Part shown: piece after piece, positions 21,862-33,424 of the stretch
How the letters are laid out: each line of letters starts with the position of its first letter
Numbering within the stretch: position 1 is the first letter of the stretch
NCBI GenBank assembly: GCA_015039365.1
Contig: WION01000140.1
Span: 72,501-130,569, forward strand
Origin: Amanita rubescens
Lineage: Eukaryota; Basidiomycota; Agaricomycetes; Agaricales; Amanitaceae
Reading direction: 5' to 3'
DNA: 58,069 nt
Notes under the pieces: generated by a model
What the model saw: only the letters and a program-made list of their open reading frames with translations
Database searches by the model: none
What the model was told of the DNA's origin: nothing
Translations under genes and position numbers: made by a program

Positions 21862-23838
21862 ATGATCTTCAACTTGGCATGCTATTTTCCCGCAGAAAAA
21901 CCCCTTTTTATGTCCGTTAACATAGAGTCGGATGCTTGGCTTGATCGACTATTGGAGGCAATTCATGTGAAGCTTCAATCGCACCATCGAGAGGTCGACC
22001 TTGACGACCTCCGTCTTTTCAAGGCAAAGTTGTTCTTTCTATGGCAAACAGCCAACTAACCACAGAAGGCGGATGTTCTTTTGGACCCCAGGGAAAGCCT
22101 GCAATCGCGTGTTCTTCAGTGGCTTCATGAGCAGCCAGCGGATGGTTACCTCACCGTTTCGTGGAAGCTTTCATCTATCTTTCCCACTGGCCTTCCTCTA
22201 TCCGACGACCGGCTGGATATCATCATTGCCGATACGGAGGGTATGTTATATGCTGTCCTTTAGCCCTATCTTACTGATTCGTGTCAGTTCTGGAGTTAGT
22301 TGAAGGCTTGGGCGATCCAGACGACGCTTATAAGAGGATGGTCAAGAAAGGTGTGCATTGTGCTGACATGACATTTCATAGTGCTCGCCTTTCTAATTTT
22401 TACGCCCTAGCTCTCGACGAGCGTCTAAACCGCTTACCCCTTGCTCTTTCGCCGTCGGATATAGTCCATTCTTCCCACAAGCTAGCTGACCTGTTAGGCG
22501 GTAACCATCCCCCCATCCACCTGGGTCGCCCTGGTGGAGCCCCTGCCGTGATTTTTAACCCCGCCCTTGCCATTTTGCAACAACGTCTCGACCATCTCGA
22601 GGAACTCTCAGTTTCTCGTTCAGAAGTTGAGCGTGCTGCCCAGTACCTCCGATGTGCGGTCACGTTTTACGGGGACGAGACCCACCATCAGCACGCGATC
22701 CAAGGGGTAGTCGATGAAGCGATCGGGCAGAAGGGCGAGTGGGGCCTTGCTCTTGGCTGGGCGGATAACATCAAACCTGACGGTAGTTGGTGGTATGACG
22801 GGTTTCTCATCCTGGTCCTGGAGCTCAAGAACACGTTGGGCCTGTCTGGGGATGCTCTTCTTCAAGCCATCGTTGATTACAGCAAAATAGTTTCTCGACA
22901 GAAGGGGTGTCCTATCTGTCGCTTTGAATCCCGCAGCTTACCTTTGTTTACAGTTTAAGCGCTTCCGGGAGTTCTGTAATTTTCCTATCATCTTCGTCGG
23001 TGCCACTGCAAATCGCCTCGAAATTTCCGTCGCCGTTTGTGTAGGACCGATCTACGTGACCAAGTTACTCACGCTCGACCTTTCCTTAGGGTTTCATGCT
23101 TCCGACAACATCATCCGCCTGGCTCGTGTCTTTGGGGCCTTGTCACGCTGTCGAGCAGATCTCAAGAATTATTACGACCGAGTCAGAGCCTTGGACTTTC
23201 CCAAACTCTCTTGTCTATATCCCAACCCGACACCCCTCGATCCTTCCAAACCATTGCCCCAACTTACCTACAAACAGTTTCTGTCCCGAGCTGGTCAACC
23301 CACCCCAACTCTTGTCGACCTAGGAGACGCGACTACCACCATGTACATTGCCACCCACGGCGACGAGGAGGTTGTTGTCAAGTTTACTGCGCGTTATAAC
23401 GAAGTGGCACATCGCCTACTCGCCATGGCTGGGCTTGCTCCGAGACTACATTTCTGTGACCGTGTCATCGGCGATCTATACATGGTCGTTATGGAGCGTG
23501 TGAATGGGAAGTCTATTTGGCAGCTACAAGAGGAAAAAATACCACTTCCTGCAATCATCTCCAAGGAAGTCGACAAGGCGGTCCATCTCCTTCACGAAAA
23601 CAATATTGTTTTTGGGGACTTGCGGGATCCCAACATTCTCTACGACGAATCCGTGGGTCGTGTATTTCTCGTTGACTTTGATTGGTCCGGGCGGGATGGA
23701 GAAAGTAGATATCCTGCCACGCTCAACCTTAGCAACGCGTGGGCAGAGGAAGTTTCGCCAAACAGTATTATGCGCAAAGCCCATGATTTATGGCAACTGG
23801 ATCGATTGGTAGCGGCCCTTTGTGCCGGCAGTCCTTAA
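21862..23838 (+). pseudogene. Crinkler-type effector gene: ubiquitin-like header + REase + kinase-like domain, with one frameshift
   Basis: The N-terminus (from ATG 21862, MIFNLACYFP) matches the ubiquitin-like Crinkler header, including the LDDLRLFK end. After two introns (22024-22065 with a GC donor; 22241-22287) comes a PD-(D/E)xK nuclease-like domain: D in PDGSWWYDG, the E-x-K in LVLELKN, then a QAIVDYSKIV helix. The C-terminus is kinase-like: VVVKF lysine, GDLRDPNIL catalytic loop with F in place of the usual H, and DFDW in place of DFG. Header, nuclease and kinase together are the CR-toxin architecture known from oomycetes and fungi. Between nuclease and kinase the frame shifts by one base at the G run 22904-22907, and no intron repairs it. 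So this copy is either a recent pseudogene or carries a sequence error. Such proteins are proposed to act on nuclear DNA in target cells or in conflict. Confidence 0.75.
22024..22065 (+). other. Possible GC-AG intron in Crinkler-type gene
   Basis: Using GCAAAG as donor and CCACAG as acceptor keeps the frame from LFK into KADVLLDP. The GT alternative three codons' distance away puts the next exon out of frame. At 42 bases it is shorter than its neighbours, so a second small indel is also possible. Confidence 0.35.
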
Positions 23839-24160
23839 CTGACGTTCCACCCTTGTTTCTTGCACCCCATTGACTCCCACCATAGCACATAACTTGTCTT
23901 ATATCTGCCCTTAGACGACTATCCGAACCACTTCCGTAGGACTGCCATTTGAACTTAAAGTAATATATTTTGCAGTTATGCAACTTAAGCACGGGTAGAG
24001 TCGGGATGTACAGACTATCCAAACTGTGGCGTGGGTTTATGTGCTCATTTTTTTCTCCAACTTGAATTACCCAAACCTCACTTTATTCCTGCTTTCCACC
24101 TCCTGCTCACCAACTTCATGCAGAAAAGGGATGTTAGTAACTTGACCAGCCTCGTCAACT
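23839..24160. other. 3' flank of Crinkler-type gene
   Basis: AT-rich 3' region without a supported gene. The segment from 24064 resembles a short stretch near 17545. Confidence 0.35.
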
Positions 24161-24164
24161 ACAA

Positions 24165-24482
24165 TGTCCGAGTATTCCATGACGAGAATGTCTTGAATTA
24201 TCGAGGCCATAGGCGTCCCGGTCCACAGTGCAGTTGCGCACAAGCAGAATATATGGAGGAGGAATGGAAGCGGTAATAGTTGAGCGTAGATGAAGAAAGA
24301 AGTTACCAAGCGTACAGTAGACATCTTCAGGGTAGATGGTAGGAGAAACAGAAAAAAATCAAAGCTTCTGTTCGCCATTTACTTGAGCATTTCGACGAGG
24401 AGGCGGACATGGTGTGTTAGTACGATTGTTGCCGAGTCCGGCAGGCTGTCACTTTGTCACGCATCACCTCGGCTCGGCTCGG
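24165..24482. repeat. Direct repeat flanking the Crinkler-type gene, right copy
   Basis: This is the counterpart of 20690-20965. On the minus strand an open frame of 103 codons (24067-24378) crosses this copy, with a hydrophobic stretch (FFIYAQLLPLPFLLHIFCLCATALW). In the left copy the same frame is stopped after about 23 codons, so coding status is doubtful. Confidence 0.8.
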
Positions 24483-24609
24483 AAGCCGGAAGCCTTATCC
24501 TCTTCTCTCTCCTTACCTATAGATCTCTCACAAGTCGTTATTTTGCAATGGCACTTGTGACGGTTGCTACTTACTTTCGTACAGACACACAAAATCACAC
24601 TAGGCGGTC

Positions 24610-26505
24610 TGTACAAATCTTGAAGCGTTGCGCTGCCTGCAGGGTTCGCTAATCAATGAAGTCCATCATCAGTTTCAGCATTCCTATCATAATAATGCCA
24701 CTTGCCATATCAACTGCCGCGCATCTCGAATAACTTCCTATGATATCCTGCTTCATCGCCTCCGTCCTCTCATCTCTTCAACCTCATCCATGTTGACCAA
24801 ATTCGGGTCAGTTTTAACGTTCATTCTCGCGGTAGCACTTGTGGCACTCCTCGCTGTCGCTGTCTACTTTCAACATGATCGCACACGTACAGAGGATTTC
24901 ATTGCCATTCTCCCCGACAACAGTAGAAACATACCAAGCCATTCCAGCAAAGCTGACTACCACACCTACGAGCTCGATGATCATTCCAGGAAAGCGTCGC
25001 ATCAACAAAATGCGATTAACTCGGAACGCAATTATGGACTCGCTCCAATCCCCTTCGTACAAGGCGACAACAGTTCCGAGTCTCCCGCCCAGGCGCTTGA
25101 TATGGAACTAGTCTTGATCGAACCGCGGAAAAATCCGAGTTCAGAGAAAGGGCCCGGACGGATAGGCCGGGCGAAACTAGGTCTACACAAAGCGCTGTCA
25201 AACGGTGTGGAATTCGATATGTGGACGGGAAAGGCCACTATCGAAGGACAAGAATTCCGTCTCTTATTCGATACCACTTCATTCGGTCTCTGGGTCCCAT
25301 CAATGGATAGTGACGTGAAGGGCAAAAAAGGGTTTGATGTCAAAGCGGCACCGCGTGTGAAGGAAGTACCTTATCGCGCAGAAATCCCCAAGCATCACTT
25401 AATCCAAGATGATGGTGAAGCTAAACCTTATAGTGGTCAGGTGGTAATTGGGGACAAAACAGGCCGCAGCACGCTCTTCTGGACTGTCAAGAAATTCAAA
25501 CCAGGGTTTGAAAGACTTCCGTTTGACGGGTGCGTATTCTTGATGAGAAGGAAAATGTTACCGAACACATTTATCAGCGTTCTCGGTTTGGGTTTCCGTC
25601 ATCTAGGCGAGGATAATCCGGGAATGTCTTTCCTCGATCAGATTTGTACCTGGGATCATGTCGACTGCATATTTTCATTCTACCTTGCAGATACGGATTC
25701 ACAACTTCACTTATTGAACACAGACCCAAAGTGCTTCAAGGAAGATACTATTGAGCACCACAAAGCTCTTCCATATCTCGAGACACAGAATTTCCTCTCT
25801 TACTGGGTAATTGGACCAGCCGTGATCAAAACCAACGGGGTCCCTACAGTGACAATCACGGAAACCATACTGGACACTAGAACGGGTCCCATATTCGGCC
25901 CGCCCCACCTTGTGTATGCGTTCTACGACAAGCTACATAAATTCAAGTTAGACGTTGACGTTCGAAAACGCGGGGGACATGATCTCTATTTCTTCAATTG
26001 TGGACCACGTGCTGCGGAATTCAAAATAAGTTTTTCTTGGGGAATGAGGGACTGGGAATGGACGGCGAATCAGTAAGCAATCATAGCTTCGTTCTAGATC
26101 ATTGATATTCATCGCGCGCTCAATAGATTAATCCTCTTCAAAACGAATGATGGGAAATGTGCCGGGGCAATTCAGCCGCGACCAAAGTCTCTGGGCGTGA
26201 AAGAAGATGCATGGGTGGTTGGAACTAGGTAAACCTTGCAAAGGATTTGGTCTGAGTCAATTCAAACTGATATCGGCACCACAGCCTCCTGAGGATGCTG
26301 TATGGTACATTCCATTGGGGTGACCTCGGTTCGTCATGGGTTGCGTTTGCAGAGGTCAAACCATGTTGGCCGTTTATGCGAGTCCATTGAAGCAATCAGC
26401 AAACGAATTAGTGGACGAAGCGTTTGCGACTTACATAGCCCAAAGTGATCCGTCGTCATAAACGTTTTGGTAGGATGTTCAGGACTCCCCGCCCCGGCAT
26501 ATGTA
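24610..26505. repeat. Tandem duplication unit 1 (pepsin-fold gene)
   Basis: Sequence from about 24610 to 26505 aligns to 27085-28960, including 5' flank (GGGTTCGCTAATC), all exons and introns, and 3' flank (AACGTTTTG, GATGTTCAGGACTCC). The offset is about 2.46 kb. Confidence 0.85.
24790..26390 (+). CDS. Membrane-anchored pepsin-fold protein with altered active-site motifs (copy 1)
   Basis: A 496-residue protein from three exons (24790-26072, 26127-26228, 26285-26390). The start MLTKFGSVLTF leads straight into one hydrophobic segment (LAVALVALLAVAVYF), a signal anchor. A long linker follows, then an A1 aspartic-protease fold. The N-lobe motif is LLFDTTSFGLWVPS where pepsins have DTG. The C-lobe motif is ILDTRTGPIFGPP where DTG-S/T is usual. 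Both aspartates remain but both glycines are replaced. The fold markers PFDGCVFLM, VLGLGF and, after the introns, DAWVVGTR and WVAFAEV are in the expected order. Removing the introns is needed to recover the C-terminal part. It may be a non-catalytic or specialised relative. Expression cannot be judged. Confidence 0.75.
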
Positions 26506-27080
26506 TTCCTTGTTTCCGTGTCCCCAGAAGCTACGCTAAGAGCACAATCAGTTGATAAAGATTTGTAAGTTCAAGCGGAGAGAGCTTCAACTTGAAGAGT
26601 AAAATTCCAAACTTTTGCTAGCTGCCCGCACGAAACCTGAATGACGTCTCCGATGACCATTGTGCAAGTCGTGTTTGATAGCTGAGCGCCGAATCCTAGT
26701 CCGTCCTCTGTGGCTTCCAACTTTGGAGGTATGATACCGCCAATGAAAAAAGAAATCGGCTTAAAAATCTATGAGTCGTCTGTAATGACGACGGCTGATG
26801 CTAGATAGGGGTTCTGTCATGCTCTTCCCCCAAAACATAACATACAATTGAGCGGGTAGTGATTTAGAAAAGGGCTTGAACGGCTCCCACTCTGTTAGTA
26901 ATGGAGCCGATGATGGAGGCCAACGATGGTCCATGCATCATCGATCATCGATCATAGCCCCGATCGAAATCGTTGACACGCCTTCTTCTAGCTTCTTCTG
27001 CGATGATATCTGTCACCACGCGGGCAGACTAACAGTACACCACTCGCGAGGAGCTGCTCCGATTCCGCACCGTCGGCCTT
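26506..27080. other. Spacer between the tandem pepsin-fold genes
   Basis: No gene is supported. Short frames only; the duplicated unit restarts near 27085. Confidence 0.4.
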
Positions 27081-27084
27081 CCGG

Positions 27085-28960
27085 GCGTTGCCTGTGCGCT
27101 GCTTGCCAGGGTTCGCTAATCGAGTGTTGAAGTCCATCAGTTTCAACACTCCAATGTATCATGATCTCACTTGCCATACCAACTGCCGCGCACCTCGAAT
27201 AACTTCTTCTGCCAATCTACGGTATCCTGTTTCATCGCCTCCGTCCTCTCCTCTCTCCAACCTCGTCCATGTTGGCCAAATTCGGGTCAGTTTTAACGTT
27301 CATTCTCGCAGTAGTACTTGTGGTGCTCCTCGCTGTCACTGTTTACTTTCAACACGAACGCACACATACAGATGATTTCATGATTATTCTCCCCAACAAC
27401 GATAGAAACATACCAAGCCATCCCAGCAAAGCTGACTACTACAACTACGAGCTTAATGATCATTCCAGGAAAGCGCAGCATCAACAAAATGCGGTTAACT
27501 CGGAACGCAATGATGAACTCGCTATAATCCCCTTCATGCAAAGCGACAACAGTTCCGAGTCTTCCGCCCAGGCGCTCGATATGGAACCAGGAGTCTTGAT
27601 CGAACCGCGGAAGGAACCCAGGATAGGCCGGGCGAAACTAGACCTGCATCGCGCGCTGTCAAACGGTGTGGATTTCGATATGTGGACGGGAATGGCTATT
27701 ATCGGTGGACAGAGATTCCGTCTCTTATTCGATACCACTTCATCCGGTCTCTGGATCCCATCAATGGATAGTGACGTGCGGGGTAAAGAAAAGTTTGATT
27801 TCAAAGCAGCGCAGCTTGTGGAGGAATTGCCTTGTCACACCGACATCCCCAGACATCGGTTAATCCCACAGGATGGAAATCCCAATGAAGTTAAACTTTA
27901 TAAAGGTCAGGTGAAGATTGGGGGCAAATCAGCCCTTCACACAATCTTCTGGACTGTCAGAAATTTCAAACCAGGGTTTGAAGGGCTTCCGTTTGACGGG
28001 TGCGTACTCTTGATGGGAAGGAAAATGTTGCTGAACCCATTGATCAGCGTTCTCGGCTTGGGATTCCGTAAACTAGACAAAGATTATCCGGGAACTTCTT
28101 TCTTGGATCGGATTTGTGTGCGGTACTATGCAGAATGCATATTTTCATTCTACCTTGCAGATTTGGCTTCACAACTTCACTTATTGAGGACAGACCCGAA
28201 GTGCTTCAAGGAAGATACCGTTGAGTACCACACAGTTCTTCCATATCTCGAGACCCAGAATTTCCTCTCTTACTGGGTAATTGGGGGTGGCACGATCAAA
28301 ACCAATGGGGTCCCTACAGTGACAGTTATGCAAACCATATTCGACACTACAACGGGTCCCATATTCGGCCCTCCCCAACTTGTGAATGAATTCTACAAGA
28401 AGCTACACGAATTCGGGCTAGACGTTGAAACTCGAAAACGCGGGGGACGTAATCTCTATTTCTTCAATTGTGGACCACGTGCTGCGGAATTCAAAATAAG
28501 TTTTTCTTGGGGAAAGAGGGACTGGGAATGGGCGGCGAATCAGTAAGCAATCACGGCTTCATTTTAGATCGTTGATATTCATCGCGCGCCCAATAGGCTG
28601 GTCCTCTTCAAAACGGATGACGGGAAATGCGCCGGGGCAATTCAGCCGCGACCACAGTCTATGGGCGTGAAAGAAGGTGCATGGGTGGTTGGAACTAGGT
28701 AAACCTTGCAAAGGATTTGGTTTGAGTCAATTCAAACTGATATCGGCACCACAGCTTCCTGAGGATGGTGTATGCTACGTTTCATCGGCATGCCCCAGGC
28801 TCGTCGTGGGTTGCGTTTGCAGAGGTCACGCAATGTCCGCCGCAGAAGCGCCAAACCCAGGGAAGCAACCAGGGAAAGAATAAGCACCCGCGACTTACAT
28901 AACCCAAAGTGCCATGTCGTCCTAAACGTTTTGATAAGATGTTCAGGACTCCCCCCCACT
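27085..28960. repeat. Tandem duplication unit 2 (pepsin-fold gene)
   Basis: This is the second copy of the 24610-26505 unit, same orientation, with conserved exon and intron boundaries. Confidence 0.85.
27269..28902 (+). CDS. Membrane-anchored pepsin-fold protein with altered active-site motifs (copy 2)
   Basis: A 507-residue paralogue of the preceding gene with the same exon pattern (27269-28542, 28597-28698, 28755-28902) and the same N-terminal signal anchor (MLAKFGSVLTF). Here both lobes read D-T-T: LLFDTTSSGLWIPS and IFDTTTGPIFGPP. Every intron boundary is conserved and no frame is broken, so the altered motifs are not simple decay. The C-terminal tail beyond WVAFAEV differs from copy 1 because of small indels and is longer and basic (PPQKRQTQGSNQGKNKH). 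The linker after the anchor is 15-20 residues shorter in places. The same uncertainty about catalysis applies: aspartates kept, neighbouring glycines lost. Confidence 0.75.
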
Positions 28961-28992
28961 CATACATTCACCTCCGATCATAAACAGTACAA

Positions 28993-30891
28993 TTACGAGT
29001 TGCAACCATACATCGAACAGCCTTCTCGCATAAATGTTATCACATGATCTATGACGAAGATCCATCAGTAAAAGCTGAGAATCAACGAGCTCAGGTTTCA
29101 CCTCCGAGCGTTTTAGACATGAAGCCAATTTCACAGTAACAAAAGTAGTCTGCAAGCGTTGAGATTGATAGAGAAAAATAAAGTCAGAACTCACATATCC
29201 ATTTCCGCTTAAAGACGTCAATGCTCTCCTTTCCGCTATCACCGCATTTCTCACCCATGACATCTGGATAATCTCTCTGTAAAGCAGGCACAATTACGTC
29301 CTCAAAACATTTCAAGAAACGTTTCCGCCATTCGCGCAACGTGCGTACATAGTGCACGCTGATATTTGTGACCGAGTCGACGGTCATATGGCCTTGAGAA
29401 CCTGTTTCAAGGGTTTTTACTAAACGCGACAAGGAGGGAATGAAGCCTCCAGGGAAAACTAGATTCAGCTTGAGAAACTATGGAATATGATATGTGATGA
29501 TGATTTCTTACTCTGTTCGGTCACCGTTTCATCAGAATCAAGAAGCATACGAGGAATAGAACTAGTACTGACCCATTTCCGCATAAAATCTGGCTTTTGT
29601 GCATTGCACCCTATGGTACGATTATGTCCAAGTAGGAAAATGATACAAGGGACGTATTGGAAACAACGTACTGGCTTCAGGCATCGTGATGACTTGTACC
29701 ACACCGATTGCGTCCTTCAGTTTCATTGCCCAATGCACCATGCGCCAGAACTCCTCAAGAAAATCTTCTCCTACATGTTCCATCATTTCAATGCTGACGA
29801 CCCGGTCAAACGCATTTTCCCAATCAGAAGGCATTTTCCGATAATCCATTAGATGAACTGTGATCCTATCGCTAAGGCCTGCAGCAGCTATGCGTTCTTG
29901 AGCCAAAGACTGTTGATGAACTGACAGGGTTATTGCGTCGATTTTTGTTGACGGGATGGACTCCGCGATCATCATGGCCAGCGAACCCCAGCCACAACCG
30001 ATATCAAGTATGCGGTGACCTGGAAGGATTTTTGCCTTATCAATAGCATGTTTCAACTTTCGTACTTGACCCTCATGTAGTTCGTCTCGTGCTAAATTGT
30101 CTTCTCCGCCCACTGCGTCAACGCTTTTGGAGCCGCCTTGAGAATCAAAGATGGCGCAAGAATAAGTCATGTCTTTCGACAAGAATCCTGAAATCCGATT
30201 CCACCTTTCTGCCAATGGAATTGAAGCTGGAGAACGCACCTGCGAACATGTCATTCGAGATATCATAATGGGCTGAGATGTTGGCGTGCGAATTGTTGAC
30301 TGTACCGAGAAATCGGAGATTCGTTATCTTCCGAGGGAGATTGAACAAGAATGAAGAGCTTAGCCCAAGTCCAGACAGAGCTTCTTCGTTCTCGAGGAAA
30401 ATCTATAGAGCGGAAGGTTAAAAGCTAACCAGGGTAAATTTAGCCTGGTCGGAGCTGGTTACCTCGAATAACGAAACTAAATCATCGCACGCAACATCTC
30501 CAAACATATATGCCTCGGCAAAGCCAAGATCCCCTGCAGTGCACAGCCGCAACCAAAAAGTATCATTCAAGACTCGGAATTCCGCTCTCAAGTCTGGCCG
30601 GCAGTTATCTTGCTCCTCCGACATAGGAAAGACGTAAATCTGCTCCGGCGTGCAAACCTTCAGCTCTCCAACTCGAATACGCCGCATGGCACTAGTTCGG
30701 TCACCGTCAACAGCTTGGAGCCGAGGGAATAGTAAGGACACATACTTCAGTATTGTAGCTTCCGCGAGCTTTGCGACAGATCCAGACGTTCTTCTGAACA
30801 CAGCATCAGCGACATTCGTCCATACGTTGTCGATAAGTGCGGAGATGGAGAATGCGTGTTTTGCAGGGGTATCCAATAGTTGCGTTGACAT
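28993..30891 (-). CDS. Cyclopropane-fatty-acyl-phospholipid synthase-like methyltransferase (copy 1, intact)
   Basis: SAM-dependent methyltransferase of the CFA/mycolic acid synthase family, which adds a methylene across lipid double bonds or methylates lipids (C9-methyltransferase in sphingolipids is a fungal relative). Start at 30891 (MSTQLLDTPAK). Motifs in order: the fungal N-terminal block ending YMFGDVACDDL; HYDISNDMFAGFLSKDMTYSCAIF with the conserved YSC; SAM motif ILDIGCGWGSLA; SIEMMEHVG with the catalytic-site glutamate; FPGGFIPSLSRLVKT; and, after the last two introns, NYFCYCEIGFMSKTLG then HVITFMREG, ending YGCNS. About six introns. All family landmarks are intact, so it looks functional. 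It is divergently arranged with the kinase-like gene at 31584. Confidence 0.85.
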
Positions 30892-31583
30892 AGCGGATAA
30901 GGGGGGGCGCCCATCTTCTCAAAATCCAATCCGTATATATACATAAAATCGGCCAAGAATGGGGTTCATTGTGTTCCCGAACAGCGGCGCAAATTAGCCA
31001 CCAAAGTGACAGATAAGATTGAGAGGAATACCGTTATAACCCTGTCATACTACCGCCCCACAAACTCCGTACATTAATCCGCGCGAAGCCCCCCGAAGCT
31101 TGTCGTTGCCGTAACTTCTGACAGATGGCATTTTCACGACATTGTCATTTCAGCGCTGGCCGTAGAAAAGTGGATGAGAATTGTACATTAAATTAGCGAG
31201 CCTGGTGTGCCCTGCCAATGTGCTCAACCCTTTTGTCCCCAGCCATCATGACCCACCAGGCTGCATAGAAATCCCGCGCGACGATCTGAACGACTTTCTT
31301 CTCTATTTCAAGCTTCATTGAAATTCGAACTGACCGGTGCTCGGGAGTGGACATGATATGCGTAACTGTAAGACGGATCCGAGTAGCAGACAAATAGATA
31401 TAAACATCGCCTTTCCGCTCGATTCATGTGGCTAGTAGCCCCTATTCGATCTGAAACATGGCACGTACCTGTATTTTAGACACCACGCTGTCGTCTGCTC
31501 TTGACCTAGTCCACTTGTGCGTATCATTTCGTTTCCCTTCCTTATCCTTCCCAGTTACATCGCATCATCTAGGACTTCTCTCA
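30892..31583. other. Divergent intergenic region
   Basis: This is the shared upstream region of the CFA-synthase-like gene (-) and the kinase-like gene (+). A 66-codon minus frame at 31193-31393 has no recognisable domain. Confidence 0.4.
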
Positions 31584-32527
31584 ATGACGCCCGACGAAAT
31601 AGCCACTCTTGAGACCAACATCGTTGACATCTGCAAAGCACACGAGACAGAGAATCGGCGTAAAGATGGCTACCGCCCATGCGTGTCTGTCGAACCGTGC
31701 TATTTCGTGAAATATGGCGACTGTGAAACGCTAGGGCCTGAAATTACAACTCAAAAATACTTCTTCGACTACGCAAAATCACAGCCAGACACGTCATGCG
31801 TACCACGTATTCCCGAGATAAAACATTGCTTTCAAAAAGAATTCACAATGTATTTGGTCATGGAACATATCACGCTCATGGATCCCCCTTCAGACCTCAT
31901 CAAGAGGGTAGCAGAGGCTCTCAAGTGGCTCTCGGAGGTGAAACCTCCTTTCGACCATGTCATTGGTCCCTTGGGCGGTCGCATCCGCCATAGAGTCTTT
32001 CAGGACTTCGAGGCACCTCTACCTTTCCCGAACGTCGATGCCTTGCAGCGGTATTTGGAGAAAGTGCGCCCATGCTTGTTTTTTATTGAGTATGTACCAT
32101 TCACTAACATGTAATCTGGGACAGGCGTACACGATGCACCCGCTCGGAATGAAGAATGGGTTGTCTCCTGTCAAGATCAGCAACGACCGCCTGATGTTCA
32201 CGCAGTCCAACATCGACCTCAGCAACTTTGGCGTACACGAGCAGGATAAGACTGTTTTCATGGATTTTAGGGATATAGGGCTGTTGCCTGAGACGTTCGT
32301 AACATATACAATGCGCCTCGCCCCCATTTCCTTGGGTTTGTTGAATGATTCATTTGCCACGTTGACCAGGATCCGCTTGTATTTGGGGATGGTGGGCGAC
32401 GACACCCTCGGTACGTCAACTTGAACTTGACGTGGAATTTTAACCAACGCTAGCCATAGGCTTGAACGAGTACGGCAATCCCAAGAAGAGAGGGGCAGCA
32501 AAAACTAGACCAAGGGTATCCCGATAG
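31584..32527 (+). CDS. Kinase-like protein of an agaric expansion, degenerate catalytic loop (279 aa)
   Basis: Three exons (31584-32063, 32125-32410, 32454-32527) give 279 residues ending PKKRGAAKTRPRVSR. The fold is that of small APH/protein-kinase-like proteins expanded in Agaricomycetes: YFVKYGDCETLGPEI (lysine strand), YLVMEHI (hinge), TQSNIDLSNFGV (catalytic-loop position) and TVFMDFRDIGLLPETF (DFG position, here DFR). The usual H-G/S-D of the loop reads Q-S-N, so phosphotransfer is doubtful. I chose ATG 31584 because the upstream ATG (31458) adds a hydrophobic stretch unlike the family. Substrate unknown. Confidence 0.65.
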
Positions 32528-33420
32528 GGATGTACACTGTCGACCTCCAAGTTAAGCCTAGTAAGTAAACACCGCAAGTTGAACGCGTACTAACTAATCT
32601 AGAAATGTAAGATCTGGGTTTGAGTTTTCTGGGTGGATAGCTTCCGCAGCTGTTGTTCTCAGCCTTTGTTGTCCGCATTCCGTTCATCTATCGTGAATCA
32701 CGCTCTCCATGCCCGCGCTCTTCCTCGAGTCGTCATTCATTTCTTGAACCCCACCACGCACCGTTCTAAAACAGCAAACGCCATTCCAAGCCTGACAGAT
32801 TACTGAGACTTCGTCCTCGTCATCCTGATGTAGCTACTTGAACATTTCTGCTACCTTGATATCCTCGTCTATCCCGTAGGCAGATGCATCTTTAACAGAA
32901 TAACAGTTAATACAATCGACTTAACATTCAGCAGAGTATAGACGAATACGATGGTTTGAGCACTTGTAGCCTATCTTTATGCATGCAACGAGAGAGAAAA
33001 CTGACTGGATTTTCTCTTGCTTCTACAGTATACGCGCACTGGAACCGTGTTATTGTGGTCCCGATTCCCGAAAAATGCATGATATTCTCCTAGCGAGTTG
33101 TGCCCAATTTTCTCAACTCATCGTGACCCATAGATCAACTCACGACAGGATCAAAGTACTAATACGTCAAAGCGCGAGAGGGATCGATACTTTGACGTGC
33201 TCGTTGTGAGCGAATGGTGCTGACTGGGTCCTTCTGGTCCGAAGAAGTTGGTGGAATATAAGCATCCCCAATTCTGAGTTCTTGTCGAACATTCGGATGC
33301 TCGGTTTGCCTAGTCTCGACACAAATCCGGCAAGCGGATTACCTCACGTTTCCGTGCTCGATTAGGGAGCGCTTAGTTGAGCACGGACAATATTAAATTA
33401 TGGCCTGGCCTCAACTTACC
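32528..33420. other. Intergenic, no supported gene
   Basis: Only short frames without domains are present on either strand. Confidence 0.4.
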
Positions 33421-33424
33421 CTAA

